DNA from: Acanthosepion esculentum
Lineage: Eukaryota; Mollusca; Cephalopoda; Sepiida; Sepiidae
DNA length: 64,000 nucleotides
Direction: 5' to 3'
Assembly: GCA_964036315.1 (NCBI GenBank)
Contig: OZ038510.1
Span: 87,030,164 to 87,094,163 of the forward strand
The notes beneath the pieces were generated by a model. That model saw only the letters and a program-made list of their open reading frames with translations. It was not told where the DNA came from and did no database searches. Position numbers and translations under genes: made by a program. Positions within the stretch are counted from its first letter, which is position 1; every line of letters begins with the position of its first letter. This document shows positions 11,531 to 24,235 of this stretch, one piece after another.

Positions 11531-14500
11531 CTGTTTGGGACTTTCTGGTATGGTCTCCTGGGTGGGGGTCGTCTGCGTGGGACTTTCTGGGACTGAGGGG
11601 CGTCTGTTTGGGACATTCTGGGACTGTCTAGTGTGTGGGGGGTCGTCTGCGTGGGACTTTCTGGGACTGGGGGTCGTCTGCGTATGTACTTTCTGTGACT
11701 GGGGGTCGTCTGCGTGGGACTTTCTGGGACTGTCTCCTGGGAGCGGGGGTCGTCTGTTTGGGGCTTTCTGGGACTGTCTCCTGGGTGGGGGGTCGTCTGC
11801 GTGGGACTATCTGGGACTGTCTCCTGGGTGGGGGTAATCTGCGTGGGACTTTCTGGGACTGGGTGTCGTCTGCCCGGGAATTTCTTGGACTGGGGGTCGT
11901 ATGCGTGGGACTTTTTGGGACTGGAGGTCGTCTGCGTGAGACATTCTGGGACTGGGGGTCGTCTGCGTGGGACTTTCTGGGACTGTCTCCTGGGTGGGGG
12001 ATCGTCTGCGTGGGACTTTCTGGGACTGGGGGTCGTCTGCGTTGGACTTTCTTGGACTGGGGGTCGTCTGCGTGGGACTTTCTGGGACTGGAAGTAATCT
12101 GGTGGGACTTTCTGGGACAGGGGGTCGTCTGCGTGGGTACTTTCTGGGACTGGGGGTCGTCTGCATGGGACTGTCTCCTGGGAGGGGGGTCGACTGTTTG
12201 GGACTTTCTGGGACCGTCTCCTGGGTGGGGGGTCGTATGCGTGGGACTTTATGGGAATGGGGGTCGTGTGCGTGGGACTTTCTGGGACTCGTCTGCTTGG
12301 GACTACCTGGGACTGTCTCCTGGGTGGGGGGTCGTCTGCGTGGGACTTTCTGGGACTGGGGGTCGTCTGCGTGGGACTTCCTGGGACTGTCTCCTGGGAG
12401 GGGCTCGACTGTTTGGGACTTTCTGGGACTGTCTCCTGGGTGGGGGGTCGTCTGCGTGGGACTTTCTTGGACTTGGGGTCGTCTGCGTGGGACATTCTGG
12501 CACTGTCTCCTGGGTGGGGGGTCGTCTGCTTGGGACATTCTGGGACTGTCTCCTGGGTGGGGGATCGTCTGCGTGGGACTTTCTGGGACTGGGCGTCATC
12601 TGCGTGGGACTTTCTTGGACTGGGCGTCGTCTGCGTGGGACTTTCTGGGACTGGAGGTCGTCTGCGTGGGGCTTTCTGGGACTCGGGGTCGTCTGCGTGG
12701 GTACTTTCTTGGACTGGGGCTCGTCTGCATGGGACTTCCTGGGACTGTCTCCTGGGAGGGTGGTCGACTGTTTGGGACTTTCTGGGACTGTCTCCTGGGT
12801 GGGGGTAATCTGCGTGGGACTTTCTGGGACTGGAGGTTGTCTGTTTGGGACTTTCTGGGACGGTCTACTGTGTGGGGGGTCGTCTGCGTGGGACTTTCTG
12901 GGACTGGGGGTCGTCTGCCTGGGAATTTCTTGTACTGGTGGTCGTATGCTTGGGACTGGAGGTCGTCTGCGTGAGACATTCTGGGACTGGGGTTCGTCTG
13001 CGTGGGACTTTCTGGGACTGTCTCCTGGGTGGGGGATCGTCTGCGTGGGACTTTCTGGGACTGGGAGTCGTCTGCGTTGGACTTTCTTGGACTGGGGGTC
13101 GTCTGCGTGGGACTTTCTGGGACTGGAGGTCGTCTGCGTGGGACTTTCTGGGACTGGGGGTCGTCTGCGTGGGTTCTTTCTGGGACTGGGGGTCGTCTGC
13201 ATGGGACTTCCTGGGACTGTCTCCTGGGAGGGGGGTCGACTGTTTGGGAATTTCTGGGACTGTCTCCTGTGTGGGGGGTCGTATGCGTGGGACTTTCTGG
13301 GACTGGGGGTCGTCTGCGTGGGACTTTCTGGGACTCGTCTGCTTGGGACTACCTGGGACTGTCTCCTGGGTTGGGGGGTCGTCTGTTTGGGACTTTCTGG
13401 GACTGTCTACTGTGTGGGGGTTCGTCTGCGTGGGACTTTCTGGGACTGGGGGTCGTCTGCGTGGGACTTTCTTGGACTGGTGGTCGTATGCGTGGGCCTT
13501 TCTGGGACTGGAGGTCGACTGCGTGGGATTTTCTGGGAGTGGGGGTCGTCTGCGTTGGTACTTTCTGGGACTGGGGGTCGTCTGCATGGGACTTCCTGGG
13601 ACTGACTACTGGGAGGGGGGTCGACTGTTTGGGACTTTCTGGGACTCTCTCCTGTGTGGGGGGTCGTCTGCGTGGGACTTTCTGGGACTGCGGGTCGTCT
13701 GTTTGTGACTTTCTGGGACTGTCTACTTTGTGGGGGGTCCTCTGCGTGGGACTTTCTGGGACTGGAGGTCGTCTGCGTGAGACTTTCTGGGACTGGGTGT
13801 CGTCTGCGTGGGACTTCCGGGGACTGTCTCCTGGGAGGGGGTTCGACTGTTTGGGACTTTCTGGGACTGTCTCCTGGGTGGGCGGTCGTCTGCGGGGGAC
13901 ATTCTGGGTCTGTCTCCTGGGTGGGGGTCGTCTGCGTGGGAATTTCTGGGACTTGGGGTCGTCTGCGTGGGACTTTCTGGGACTGGGTGTCGTCGGCGTG
14001 GGTAACTTCTGGGACTGGGGGTCGTCTGCGTGGGACTTTCTGGGACTGGAGGTCGTCTGCGTGGGACTTTCTGGGACTGGGGGTCGTCTGCGTGGGTACT
14101 TTCATGGACTGGGGTCGTCTGCGTGGGACTTCCTGGGACTGTCTCCTGGGAGGGATGTCCACTGTTTGGGACTTTCTGGGAGTGCATCCTGGGTGGAGGG
14201 TCGTCTGCGTCGGACTTTCTGGGACTGGAGGTGGTCTGCGTGGGACTTTCTGGGACTGTCTTTTGGGTGTGGGGTCGTCTGCGTGGGACTTTCTGTGACT
14301 GTCTCCAGGGTGGGGGGTCGTCTTCCTGGGACTTTCTAGGACTGGGTGTCGTCTGCGTGGTACTTTCTGGGTCTTGGGGTCGTCTGCGTGGGACATTCTG
14401 GCACTGTCTCTTGGGTGGGGGGTCGTCTGCTTCGGACTTTCTGGGACTGTCTCCTGGGTGGGGGATCGTCTGCGTGGGACTTTCTGGGACTGGGGTTCGT

Positions 14501-14934
14501 CTTCGTGGGTACTTTCTGGGACTGGGGGTCGTCTGCGTGGGACTTCCTGGGACTGTCTCCTGGGAGGGCGGTCGACTGTTTGGGACTTTGTGGGACTGTC
14601 TCCTGTGTGGGGGGTCGTATGCGTGGGACTTTCTGGGACTGGGGGTCGTCTGCGTGGGACTTTCTGGGACTGGGAATCGTCTGTTTGGGACTACCTGGGA
14701 CTGTCTCCTGGGTGGGGGGTCGTCTGTTTGGGACTTTCTGGGACTGTCTACTGTGGGGGGGGTCGTCTGCGTGGGAATTTCTGGGACTGGGGGTCGTCTG
14801 CGTGTGTGCTTTATGGGACTGGGGGTCGTCTGCGTGGGACTTTCTGCGACTGTCTCGTGGGAGGGGGGTCGTCTGTTTGGGATTTTCTGGGACTGTCTCC
14901 TGGGTGGGGGGTCGTCTGCGTGGGACTTTCTGGG

Positions 14935-17160
14935 ACTGTCTCCTGGGTGGGGGTCGTCTGCGTGGGACTTTCTGGGACTGGGGGTCGTCTGTTTGGGACT
15001 TTCTGGGACTGTCTACTGTGTGGGGGGTCGTCTGCGTGGGACTTTCTGGGACTGGGGGTCGTCTGCGTGGGACTTTCTTGGACTGGGGGTCGTATGGGTG
15101 GGACTTTCTGGGACTGGGGGTCGTCTGCGTGAGACTTTCTGGGACTGGGTGTCGTCTGCTTGGGATTACCTGGGACTGTCTCCTGGGTGGGATGTCGTCT
15201 GTTTGGGAATTTCTGTGACTGTCTCCTGGTTGGGGGGTCCTATGCGTGGGACTTTCTGGGACTGGGGGTCGTCTGCGTGGGACTTTCTGGGACTGGGGTC
15301 GTCTGCTTGGGACTACCTGGGACTGTCTCCTGGGTGGGGTGTCGTCTGTTTGGGAATTTCTGGGACTGTCTACTGTGTTGGGGGTCGTCTGCGTGGGACT
15401 TTCTGGGACTGGGGGTCGTCCGCGTGGGACTTTCTGGGACTGTCTCCTGGGTAGGGGGTCGTCTGTTTGGGACTTTCTGGGACTGACTACTGTGTGGGGG
15501 GTCGTCTGCGTGGGACTTTCTGGGACTGGGGGTCGTCTGCGTGGGACTTCCTGGGACTGTCTCCTTGGAGGGGCTCGACTGTTTGGGACTTTCTGGGACT
15601 GTCTCCTGGGTGGGGGGTCGTCTGCGTGGGACTTTCTGGGACTTGGGGTCGTCTGCGTGGGACATTCTGGCACTGTCTCCTGGGTCGGACTTTCTGGGAC
15701 TGGAGGTGGTCTTCGTGGGACTTTCTGGGACTGTCTTTTGGGTGGGGGGTCGTCTGCGTGGGACTTTCTGTGACTGTCTCCAGGGTGGGGGGTCGTCTTC
15801 CTGGGACTTTCTGGGACTGGGTGTCGTCTGCGTGGTACTTTCTGGGTCTTGGGGTCGTCTGCGTGGGACATTCTGGCACTGTCTCTTGGGTGGGGGGTCG
15901 TCTGCTTGGGACTTTCTGGGACTGTCTCCTGGGTGGGGGATCGTCTGCGTGGGACTTTCTGGGACTGGGGGTCGTCTGCGTGGGACTTTCTTGGACTGGG
16001 GGTCGTCTTCGTGGTTACTTTCTGGGACTGGGGGTCGTCTGCGTGGGACTTCCTGGGACTGTCTCCTGGGAGGGGGGTCGACTGTTTGGGACTTTGTGGG
16101 ACTGTCTCCTGTGTGGGGGGTCGTATTCGTGGGATTTCTGGGACTGGGGGTCGTCTGCGTGGGACTTTCTGGGACTGGGAATCGTCTGTTTGGGACTACC
16201 TGGGACTGTCTCCTGGGTTGGGGGTCGTCTGCGTGGGAATTTCTGGGACTGGGGGTCGTCTGCGTGTGTGCTTTCTGGGACTGGCGGTCGTCTGCGTGGG
16301 ACTTTCTGGGACTGTCTCCTGGGTGGGGGTCGTCTGCGTGGGACTTTCTGGGACTGGGGGTCGTCTGTTTGGGACTTTCTGGGACTGTCTACTGTGTGGG
16401 GGGTCGTCTGCGTGGGACTTTCTGGGACTGGGGGTCGTCTGCGTGGGACTTTCTTGGACTGGGGGTCGTATGGGTGGGACTTTCTGGGACTGGGGGTCGT
16501 CTGCGTGGGACTTTCTGGGACTGGGTGTCGTCTGCTTGGGATTACCTGGGACTGTCTCCTGGGTGGGGTGTCGTCTGTTTGGGAATTTCTGGGACTGTCT
16601 CCTGGTTGGGGGGTCCTATGCGTGGGACTTTCTGGGACTGGGGGTCGTCTGCGTGGGACTTTCTGGGACTGGGGTCGTCTGCTTGGGACTACCTGGGACT
16701 GTCTCCTGGGTGGGGTGTCGTCTGTTTGGGAATTTCTGGGACTGTCTACTGTGTTGGGGGTCGTCTGCGTGGGACTTTCTGGGACTGGGGGTCGTCTGCA
16801 TGGTACTTTCTGGGACTGTCTCCTGGGTAGGGGGTCGTCTGTTTGGGACTTTCTGGGACTGACTACTGTGTGGGGGGGGTCGTCTGCGTGGGACTTTCTG
16901 GGACTGGGGGTCGTCTGCGTGGGACTTCCTGGGACTGTCTCCTGGGAGGGGCTCGACTGTTTGGGACTTTCTGGGACTGTCTCCTGGGTGGGGGGTCGTC
17001 TGCGTGGGACTTTCTGGGACTTGGGGTCGTCTGCGTGGGACATTCTGGCACTGTCTCCTGGGTCGGACTTTCTGGGACTGGAGGTGGTCTTCGTGGGACT
17101 TTCTGGGACTGTCTTTTGGGTGGGGGGTCGTCTGCGTGGGACTTTCTGTGACTGTCTCCA
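14935..17160. repeat. About 1,376-bp tandem duplication within S1
   Basis: Sequence from about 14935 through 15780 recurs from about 16312 through 17160. The GGGGTCCTATGCG marker (15241 and 16617) gives an offset of 1376 and the GGAGGTGGTC marker (15702 and 17080) an offset of 1378. Shared private variants include the GACTGACTACTGTGTGG monomer and the truncated CTGGGTCGGAC monomer. The two copies also differ at several sites, so the duplication is recent but not the newest here. The ends are approximate. Confidence 0.75.
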
Positions 17161-20100
17161 GGGTGGGGGGTCGTCTTCCTGGGACTTTCTGGGACTGGGT
17201 GTCGTCTGCGTGGTACTTTCTGGGTCTTGGTGTCGTCTGCGTGGGACATTCTGGCACTGTCTCTTGGGTGGGGGGTCGTCTGCTTGGGACTTTCTGGGAC
17301 TGTCTCCTGGGTGTGGGATCGTCTGCGTAGGACTTTCTGGGACTGGGGGTCGTCTGCGTGGGACTTTCTTGGACTGGGGGTCGTCTTCGTGGTTACTTTC
17401 TGGGACTGGGGGTCGTCTGCGTGGGACTTTCTGGGACTGTCTACTGTGGGGGGGGGGTCGTCTGCGTGGGAATATCTGGGACTGGGGGTCGTCTGCGTGT
17501 GTGCTTTTTGGGACTGGGGGTCGTCTGCGTGGGACTTTCTGCGACTGTCTCCTGGGAGGGGGGTCGACTGTTTGGGACTTTGTGGGACTGTCTCCTGTGT
17601 GGGGGGTCGTATGCGTGGGACTTTCTGGGACTGGGGGTCGTCTGCGTGGGACTTTCTGGGACTGGGAATCGTCTGTTTGGGACTACCTGGGACTGTCTCC
17701 TGGGTTGGGGGTCGTCTGCGTGGGAATTTCTGGGACTGGGGGTCGCCTGCGTGTGTGCTTTCTGGGACTGGGGGTCGTCTGCGTGGGACTTTCTGCGACT
17801 GTCTCCTGGGAGGGGGGTTGTCTGTTTGGGACTTTCTGGGACTGTCTCCTGGGTGGGGGGTTGTCTGCGTGGGACTTTCTCGGACTGTCTCCTGGGTGGG
17901 GGTCGTCTGCGTGGGACTTTCTGGGACTGGGGGTCATCTGTTTGGGACTTTCTGGGACTGTCTCCAGGGTGGGGGGTCGTCTTCCTGGGACTTTCTGGGA
18001 CTGGGGGTCGTCTGCGTGGTACTTTCTGGGTCTTGGGGTCGTCTGCGTGGGACATTCTGGCACTGTCTCTTGGGTGGGGGGTCGTCTGCTTGGGACTTTC
18101 TGGAACTGTCTCCTGGGTGGGGGATCGTCTGCGTGGGACTTTCTGGGACTGGGGGTCGTCTGCGTGGGACTTTCTTGGACTGGGGGTCGTCTTCGTGGGT
18201 ACTTTCTGGGACTGGGGGTCGTCTGCGTGGGACTTCCTGGGACTGTCTCCTGGGAGGGGGGTCGACTGTTTGGGACTTTGTGGGACTGTCTCCTGTGTGG
18301 GGGGTCGTATGCGTGGGACTTTCTGGGACTGGAGGTCGTCTGCATGGGACTTTCTGGGACTGGGAATCGTCTGTTTGGGACTACCTGGGACTGTCTCCTG
18401 GGTGGGGGGTCGTCTGTTTGGGACTTTCTGGGACTGTCTACTGTGGGGGGGGTCGTCTGCGTGGGAATATCTGGGACTGGGGGTCGTCTGCGTGTGTGCT
18501 TTTTGGGACTGGGGGTCGTCTGCGTGGGACTTTCTGCGACTGTCTCCTGGGAGGGGGGTCGTCTGTTTGGGACTTTCTGGGACTGTCTCCTGGGTGGGGG
18601 GTTGTCTGCGTGGGACTTTCTGGGACTGTCTCCTGGGTGGGGGTCGTCTGCGTGGGACTTTCTGGGACTGGGGGTCGTCTGTTTGGGACTTTCTGGGACT
18701 GTCTACTGTGTGGGGGGTCGTCTGCGTGGGAATTTCTGGGACTGGGGGTCGTCTGCGTGGGACTTTCTTGGACTGGGGGTCGTATGGGTGGGACTTTCTG
18801 GGACTGGGGGTCGTCTGCGTGAGACTTTCTGGGACTGGGTGTCGTCTGCTTGGGATTACCTGGGACTGTCTCCTGGGTGGGGTGTCGTCTGTTTGGGAAT
18901 TTCTGGGACTGTCTCCTGGTTGGGGGGTCCTATGCGTGGGACTTTCTGGGACTGGGGGTCGTCTGCGTGGGACTTTCTGGGACTGGGGTCGTCTGCTTGG
19001 GACTACCTGGGACTGTTTCCTGGGTGGGGTGTCGTCTGTTTGGGAATTTCTGGGACTGTCTACTGTGTTGGGGGTCGTCTGCGTGGGACTTTCTGGGACT
19101 GGGGGTCGTCTGCGTGGGACTTTCTGGGACTGTCTCCTGGGTAGGGGGTCGTCTGTTTGGGACTTCCTGGGACTGACTACTGTGTGGGGGGGTCGTCTGC
19201 GTGGGACTTTCTGGGACTGGGGGTCGTCTGCGTGGGACTTCCTGGGACTGTCTCCTGGGAGGGGCTCGACTGTTTGGGACTTTCTGGGACTGTCTCCTGG
19301 GTGGGGGGTCGTCTGCGTGGGACTTTCTGGGACTTGGGGTCGTCTGCGTGGGACATTCTGGCACTGTCTCCTGGGTCGGACTTTCTGGGACTTGAGGTGG
19401 TCTGCGTGGGACTTTCTGGGACTGTTTTTTGGGTGGGGGTCGTCTGCGTGGGACTTTCTGTGACTGTCTCCAGGGTGGGGGGTCGTCTTCCTGGGACTTT
19501 CTGGGACTGGGCGTCGTCTGCGTGGTACTTTCTGGGTCTTGGGGTCGTCTGCGTGGGACATTCTGGCACTGTCTCTTGGGTGGGGGGTCGTCTGCTTGGG
19601 ACTTTCTGGGACTGTCTCCTGGGTGGGGGATCGTCTGCGTGGGACTTTCTGGGACTGGGGGTCGTCTGCGTGGGACTTTCTTGGACTGGGGGTCGTCTTC
19701 GTGGTTACTTTCTGGGACTGGGGGTCGTCTGCGTGGGACTTCCTGGGACTGTCTCCTGGGAGGGGGGTCGACTGTTTGGGACTTTGTGGGACTGTCTCCT
19801 GTGTGGGGGGTCGTATGCGTGGGACTTTCTGGGACTGGGGGTCGTCTGCGTGGGACTTTCTGGGACTGGGAATCGTCTGTTTGGGACTACCTGGGACTGT
19901 CTCCTGGGTTGGGGGTCGTCTGCGTGGGAATTTCTGGGACTGGGGGTCGTCTGCGTGTGTGCTTTCTGGGACTGGGGGTCGCCTGCGTGGGACTATCTGC
20001 GACTGTCTCCTGGGAGGGGGGTCGTCTGTTTGGGACTTTCTGGGACTGTCTCCTGTGTGGGGGGTTGTCTGCGTGGGACTTTCTCGGACTGTCTCCTGGG

Positions 20101-23100
20101 TGGGGGTCGTCTGCGTGGGACTTTCTTGGACTGGGGGTCGTCTGTTTGGGACTTTCTGGGACTGTCTACTGTGTGGGGGATCGTCTGTGTGGGACTTTCT
20201 GGGACTGGGCGTCATCTGCGTGGGACTTTCTTGGACTGGGCGTCGTCTGCGTGGGACTTTCTGGGACTGGAGGTCGTCTGCGTGGGGCTTTCTGGGACTC
20301 GGGGTCGTCTGCGTGGGTACTTTCTTGGACTGGGGGTCGTCTGCATGGGACTTCCTGGGACTCTCTCCTGGGAGGGTGGTCGACTGTTTGGGACTTTCTG
20401 GGACTGTCTCCTGGGTGGGGGGTCGTCTGCGTGGGACTTTCTGGGACTGTCTCCTGGGTGGGGGTAATCTGCGTGGGACTTTCTGGGACTGGAGGTTGTC
20501 TGTTTGGGACTTTCTGGGACGGTCTACTGTGTGGGGGGTCGTCTGCGTGGGACTTTCTGGGACTGGGGGTCGTCTGCCTGGGAATTTCTTGTACTGGTGG
20601 TCGTATGCTTGGGACTGGAGGTCGTCTGCGTGAGACATTCTGGGACTGGGGTTCGTCTGCGTGGGACTTTCTGGGACTGTCTCCTGGGTGGGGGATCGTC
20701 TGCGTGGGACTTTCTGGGACTGGAAGTCGTCTGCGTTGGACTTTCTTGGACTGGGGGTCGTCTGCGTGGGACTTTCTGGGACTGGAGGTCGTCTGCGTGG
20801 GACTTTCTGGGACTGGGGGTCGTCTGCGTGGGTTCTTTCTGGGACTGGGGGTCGTCTGCGTGGGTTCTTTCTGGGACTGGGGGTCGTCTGCATGGGACTT
20901 CCTGGGACTGTCTCCTGGGAGGGGGGTCGACTGTTTGGGAAATTCTGGGACAGTCTCCTGGGTGGGGGGTCGTCTGCGTGGGACTTTCTGGGACTTGGGG
21001 TCGTCTGCGTGGGACATTCTGGCACTGTCTCCTGGGTCGGACTTTCTGGGACTGGAGGTGGTCTGCGTGGGACTTTCTGGGAATGTCTTTTGGGTGGGGG
21101 GTCGTCTGCGTGGGACTTTCTGTGACTGTCTCCAGGGTGGGGGGTCGTCTTCCTGGGACTTTCTGGGACTGGGGGTCGTCTGCGTGGTACTTTCTGGGTC
21201 TTGGGGTCGTCTGCGTGGGACATTCTGGCACTGTCTCTTGGGTGGGGGGTCGTCTGCTTGGGACTTTCTGGGACTGTCTCCTGGGTGGGGGATCGTCTGC
21301 GTGGGACTTTCTGGGACTGGGGGTCGTCTGCGTGGGACTTTCTGGGACTGGGAGTCGTCTTCGTGGTTACTTTCTTGGACTGGGGGTCGTCTGCGTGGGA
21401 CTTCCTGGGACTGTCTCCTGGGAGGGGGGTCGACTGTTTGGGACTTTGTGGGACTGTCTCCTGTGTGGGGGGTCGTATGCGTGGGACTTTCTGGGACTGG
21501 GGGTCGTCTGCGTGGGACTTTCTGGGACTGGGAATCGTCTGTTTGGGACTACCTGGGACTGTCTCCTGGGTTGGGGGTCGTCTGCGTGGGAATTTCTGGG
21601 ACTGGGGGTCGTCTGCGTGGTGCTTTCTGGGACTGGGGGTCGTCTGCGTGGGACTTTCTGCGACTGTCTCCTGGGAGGGGGGTCGTCTGTTTGGGACTTT
21701 CTGGGACTGTCTCCTGGGTGGGGGGTTGTCTGCGTGGGACTTTCTCGGACTGTCTCCTGGGTGGGGGTCGCCTGCGTGGGACTTTCTGGGACTGGGGGTC
21801 GTCTGTTTGGGACTTTCTGGGACTGTCTCCAGGGTGGGGGGTCGTCTTCCTGGGACTTTCTGGGATTGGGGGTCGTCTGCGTGGTACTTTCTGGGTCTTG
21901 GGGTCGTCTGCGTGGGACATTCTGGCACTGTCTCTTGGGTTGGGGGTCGTCTGCTTGGGAATTTCTGGGACTGTCTACTGTGTTGGGGGTCGTCTGCGTC
22001 GGACTTTCTTGGACTGGGGGTCGTCTGCGTGGGACTTTCTGGGACTGTCTCCTGGGTAGGGGGTCGTCTGTTTGGGACTTTCTGGGACTGACTACTGTGT
22101 GGGGGGGTCGTCTACGTGGTACTTTCTGGGACTGGGGGTCGTCTGCGTGGGACTTCCTGGGACTGTCTCCTGGGAGGGGCTCGACTGTTTGGGACTTTCT
22201 GGGACTGTCTCCTGGGTGGGGGGTCGTCTGCGTGGGACTTTCTGGGACTTGGGGTCGTCTGCGTGGGACATTCTGGCACTGTCTCCTGGGTCGGACTTTC
22301 TGGGACTGGAGGTGGTCTGCGTGGGACTTTCTGGGACTGTCTTTTGGGTGGGGGGTCGTCTGCGTGGGACTTTCTGTGACTGTCTCCAGGGTGGGGGGTC
22401 GTCTTCCTGGGACTTTCTGGGACTGGGGGTCGTCTGCGTGGTACTTTCTGGGTCTTGGGGTCGTCTGCGTGAGACATTCTGGCACTGTCTCTTGGGTGGG
22501 GGGTCGTCTGCTTGGGACATTCTGGGACTGTCTCCTGGGTGGGGTGTCGTCTGTTTGGGAATTTCTGGGACTGTCTCCTGGTTGGGGGTCCTATGCGTGG
22601 GACTTTCTGGGACTGGGGGTCGTCTGCGTGGGACTTTCTGGGACTGGGGTCGTCTGCTTGGGACTACCTGGGACTGTCTCCTGGGTGGAGTGTCGTCTGT
22701 TTGGGAATTTCTAGGACTGTCTACTGTGTTGGGGGTCGTCTGCGTGGGACTTTCTGGGACTGGGGGTCGTCTGCGTGGGACTTTCTGGGACTGTCTCCTG
22801 GGTAGGGTTCGTCTGTTTGGGACTTTCTGGGACTGACTACTGTGTGGGGGGGTCGTCTGCGTGGGACTTTCTGGGACTGGGGGTCGTCTGCGTGGGACTT
22901 TCTGGGACTGGGAATCGTCTGTTTGGGACTACCTGGGACTGTCTCCTGGTTGGGGGGTCGTCTGCTTGGGACATTCTGGGACTGTCTCCTGGGTGGGGGA
23001 TCGTCTGCGTGGGACTTTCTGGGACTGGGCGTCATCTGCGTGGGACTTTCTTGGACTGGGCGTCGTCTGCGTGGGACTTTCTGGGACTGGGGGTCGTCTG

Positions 23101-23759
23101 CGTGGGGCTTTCTGGGACTCGGGGTCGTCTGCGTGGGTACTTTCTTGGACTGGGGGTCTTCTGCATGGGACTTCCTGGGACTGTCTCCTGGGTGGGGGGT
23201 CGTCTGCGTGGGACTTTCTGGGACTGTCTCCTGGGTGGGGGTAATCTGCGTGGGACTTTCTGGGACTGGAGGTTGTCTGTTTGGGACTTTCTGGGACGGT
23301 CTACTGTGTGGGGGGTCGTCTGCGTGGGACTTTCTGGGACTGGGGGTCGTCTCCCTGGGAATTTCTTGTACTGGTGGTCGTATGCTTGGGACTGGAGGTC
23401 GTCTGCGTGAGACATTCTGGGACCGGGGGTCGTCTGCGTGGGACTTTCTGGGACTGTCTCCTGGGTGGGGGATCGTCTGCGTGGGACTTTCTGGGACTGG
23501 GAGTCGTCTGCGTTGGACTTTCTTGGACTGGGGGTCGTCTGCGTGGGACTTTCTGGGACTGGAGGTCGTCTGCCTGGGACTTTCTGGGACTGGGGGTCGT
23601 CTGCGTGGGTTCTTTCTGGGACTGGGGGTCGTCTGCATGGGACTTCCTGGGACTGTCTCCTGGGAGGGGGGTCGACTGTTTGGGAATTTCTGGGACTGTC
23701 TCCTGGGTGGGGGGTCGTCTGCGTGGGACTTTCTGGGACTTGGGCTCGTCTGCGTGGGA

Positions 23760-24235
23760 CATTCTGGCACTGTCTCCTGGGTCGGACTTTCTGGGACTGG
23801 AGGTGGTCTGCGTGGGACTTTCTGGGACTGTCTTTTGGGTGGGGGGTCGTCTGCGTGGGACTTTCTGGGACTGGAGGTCGTCTTCCTGGGACTTTCTGGG
23901 ACTGGGGGTCGTCTGCGTGGTACTTTCTGGGTCTTGGGGTCGTCTGCGTGGGACATTCTGGCACTGTCACTTGGGTGGGGGGTCGTCTGCTTGGGACTTT
24001 CTGGGACTTGGGGTCGTCTGCGTGGGACATTCTGGCACTGTCTCCTGGGTCGGACTTTCTGGGACTGGAGGTGGTCTGCGTGGGACTTTCTGGGACTGTC
24101 TTTTGGGTGGGGGGTCGTCTGCGTGGGACTTTCTGTGTCTGTCTCCAGGGTGGGGGGTCGTCTTCCTGGGACTTTCTGGGACTGGGGGTCGTCTGCGTGG
24201 TACTTTCTGGGTCTTGGGGTCGTCTGCGTGGGACA
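23760..24235. repeat. 268-bp local tandem duplication within S1
   Basis: The GGAGGTGGTC marker and its preceding truncated monomer appear at 23799 and again at 24067. Both copies continue through GTCTTTTGGGTGG, GTCTTCCTGGG and TGGTACTTTCTGGGTCTTGG in the same order. This is the shortest interval of that marker in the window and marks a small slip or unequal exchange. Confidence 0.7.

Larger units (their letters stand above)
1..14200. repeat. S1 sub-domain 1
   Basis: This part of the S1 array mixes short and long monomers with frequent SalI-type (TCGACTGTTTGGG) and GTCTACTGTGTGG variants, plus a marker reading TCTCTGACGGGTGTTCG near 1733, 4400, 7063 and 10310. About 700-1270 resembles about 9500-10170 in monomer order, suggesting an older duplication some 8.9 kb apart. 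It contains the 2.66-kb and 1.78-kb HOR blocks listed separately. The boundary with the next sub-domain is approximate and was placed where the GGAGGTGGTC marker first appears (14227). No gene is visible. Confidence 0.7.

Noticed and set aside
17441..21928. 1,495-codon minus-strand open frame, basic and Pro/Ser/Arg-rich
   Set aside because: It is a 31-residue periodic read-through of S1. Equally long frames exist in other phases and on the other strand because the repeat lacks stops and its units are 1 mod 3. No domain, splice or frame-specific signal is visible.
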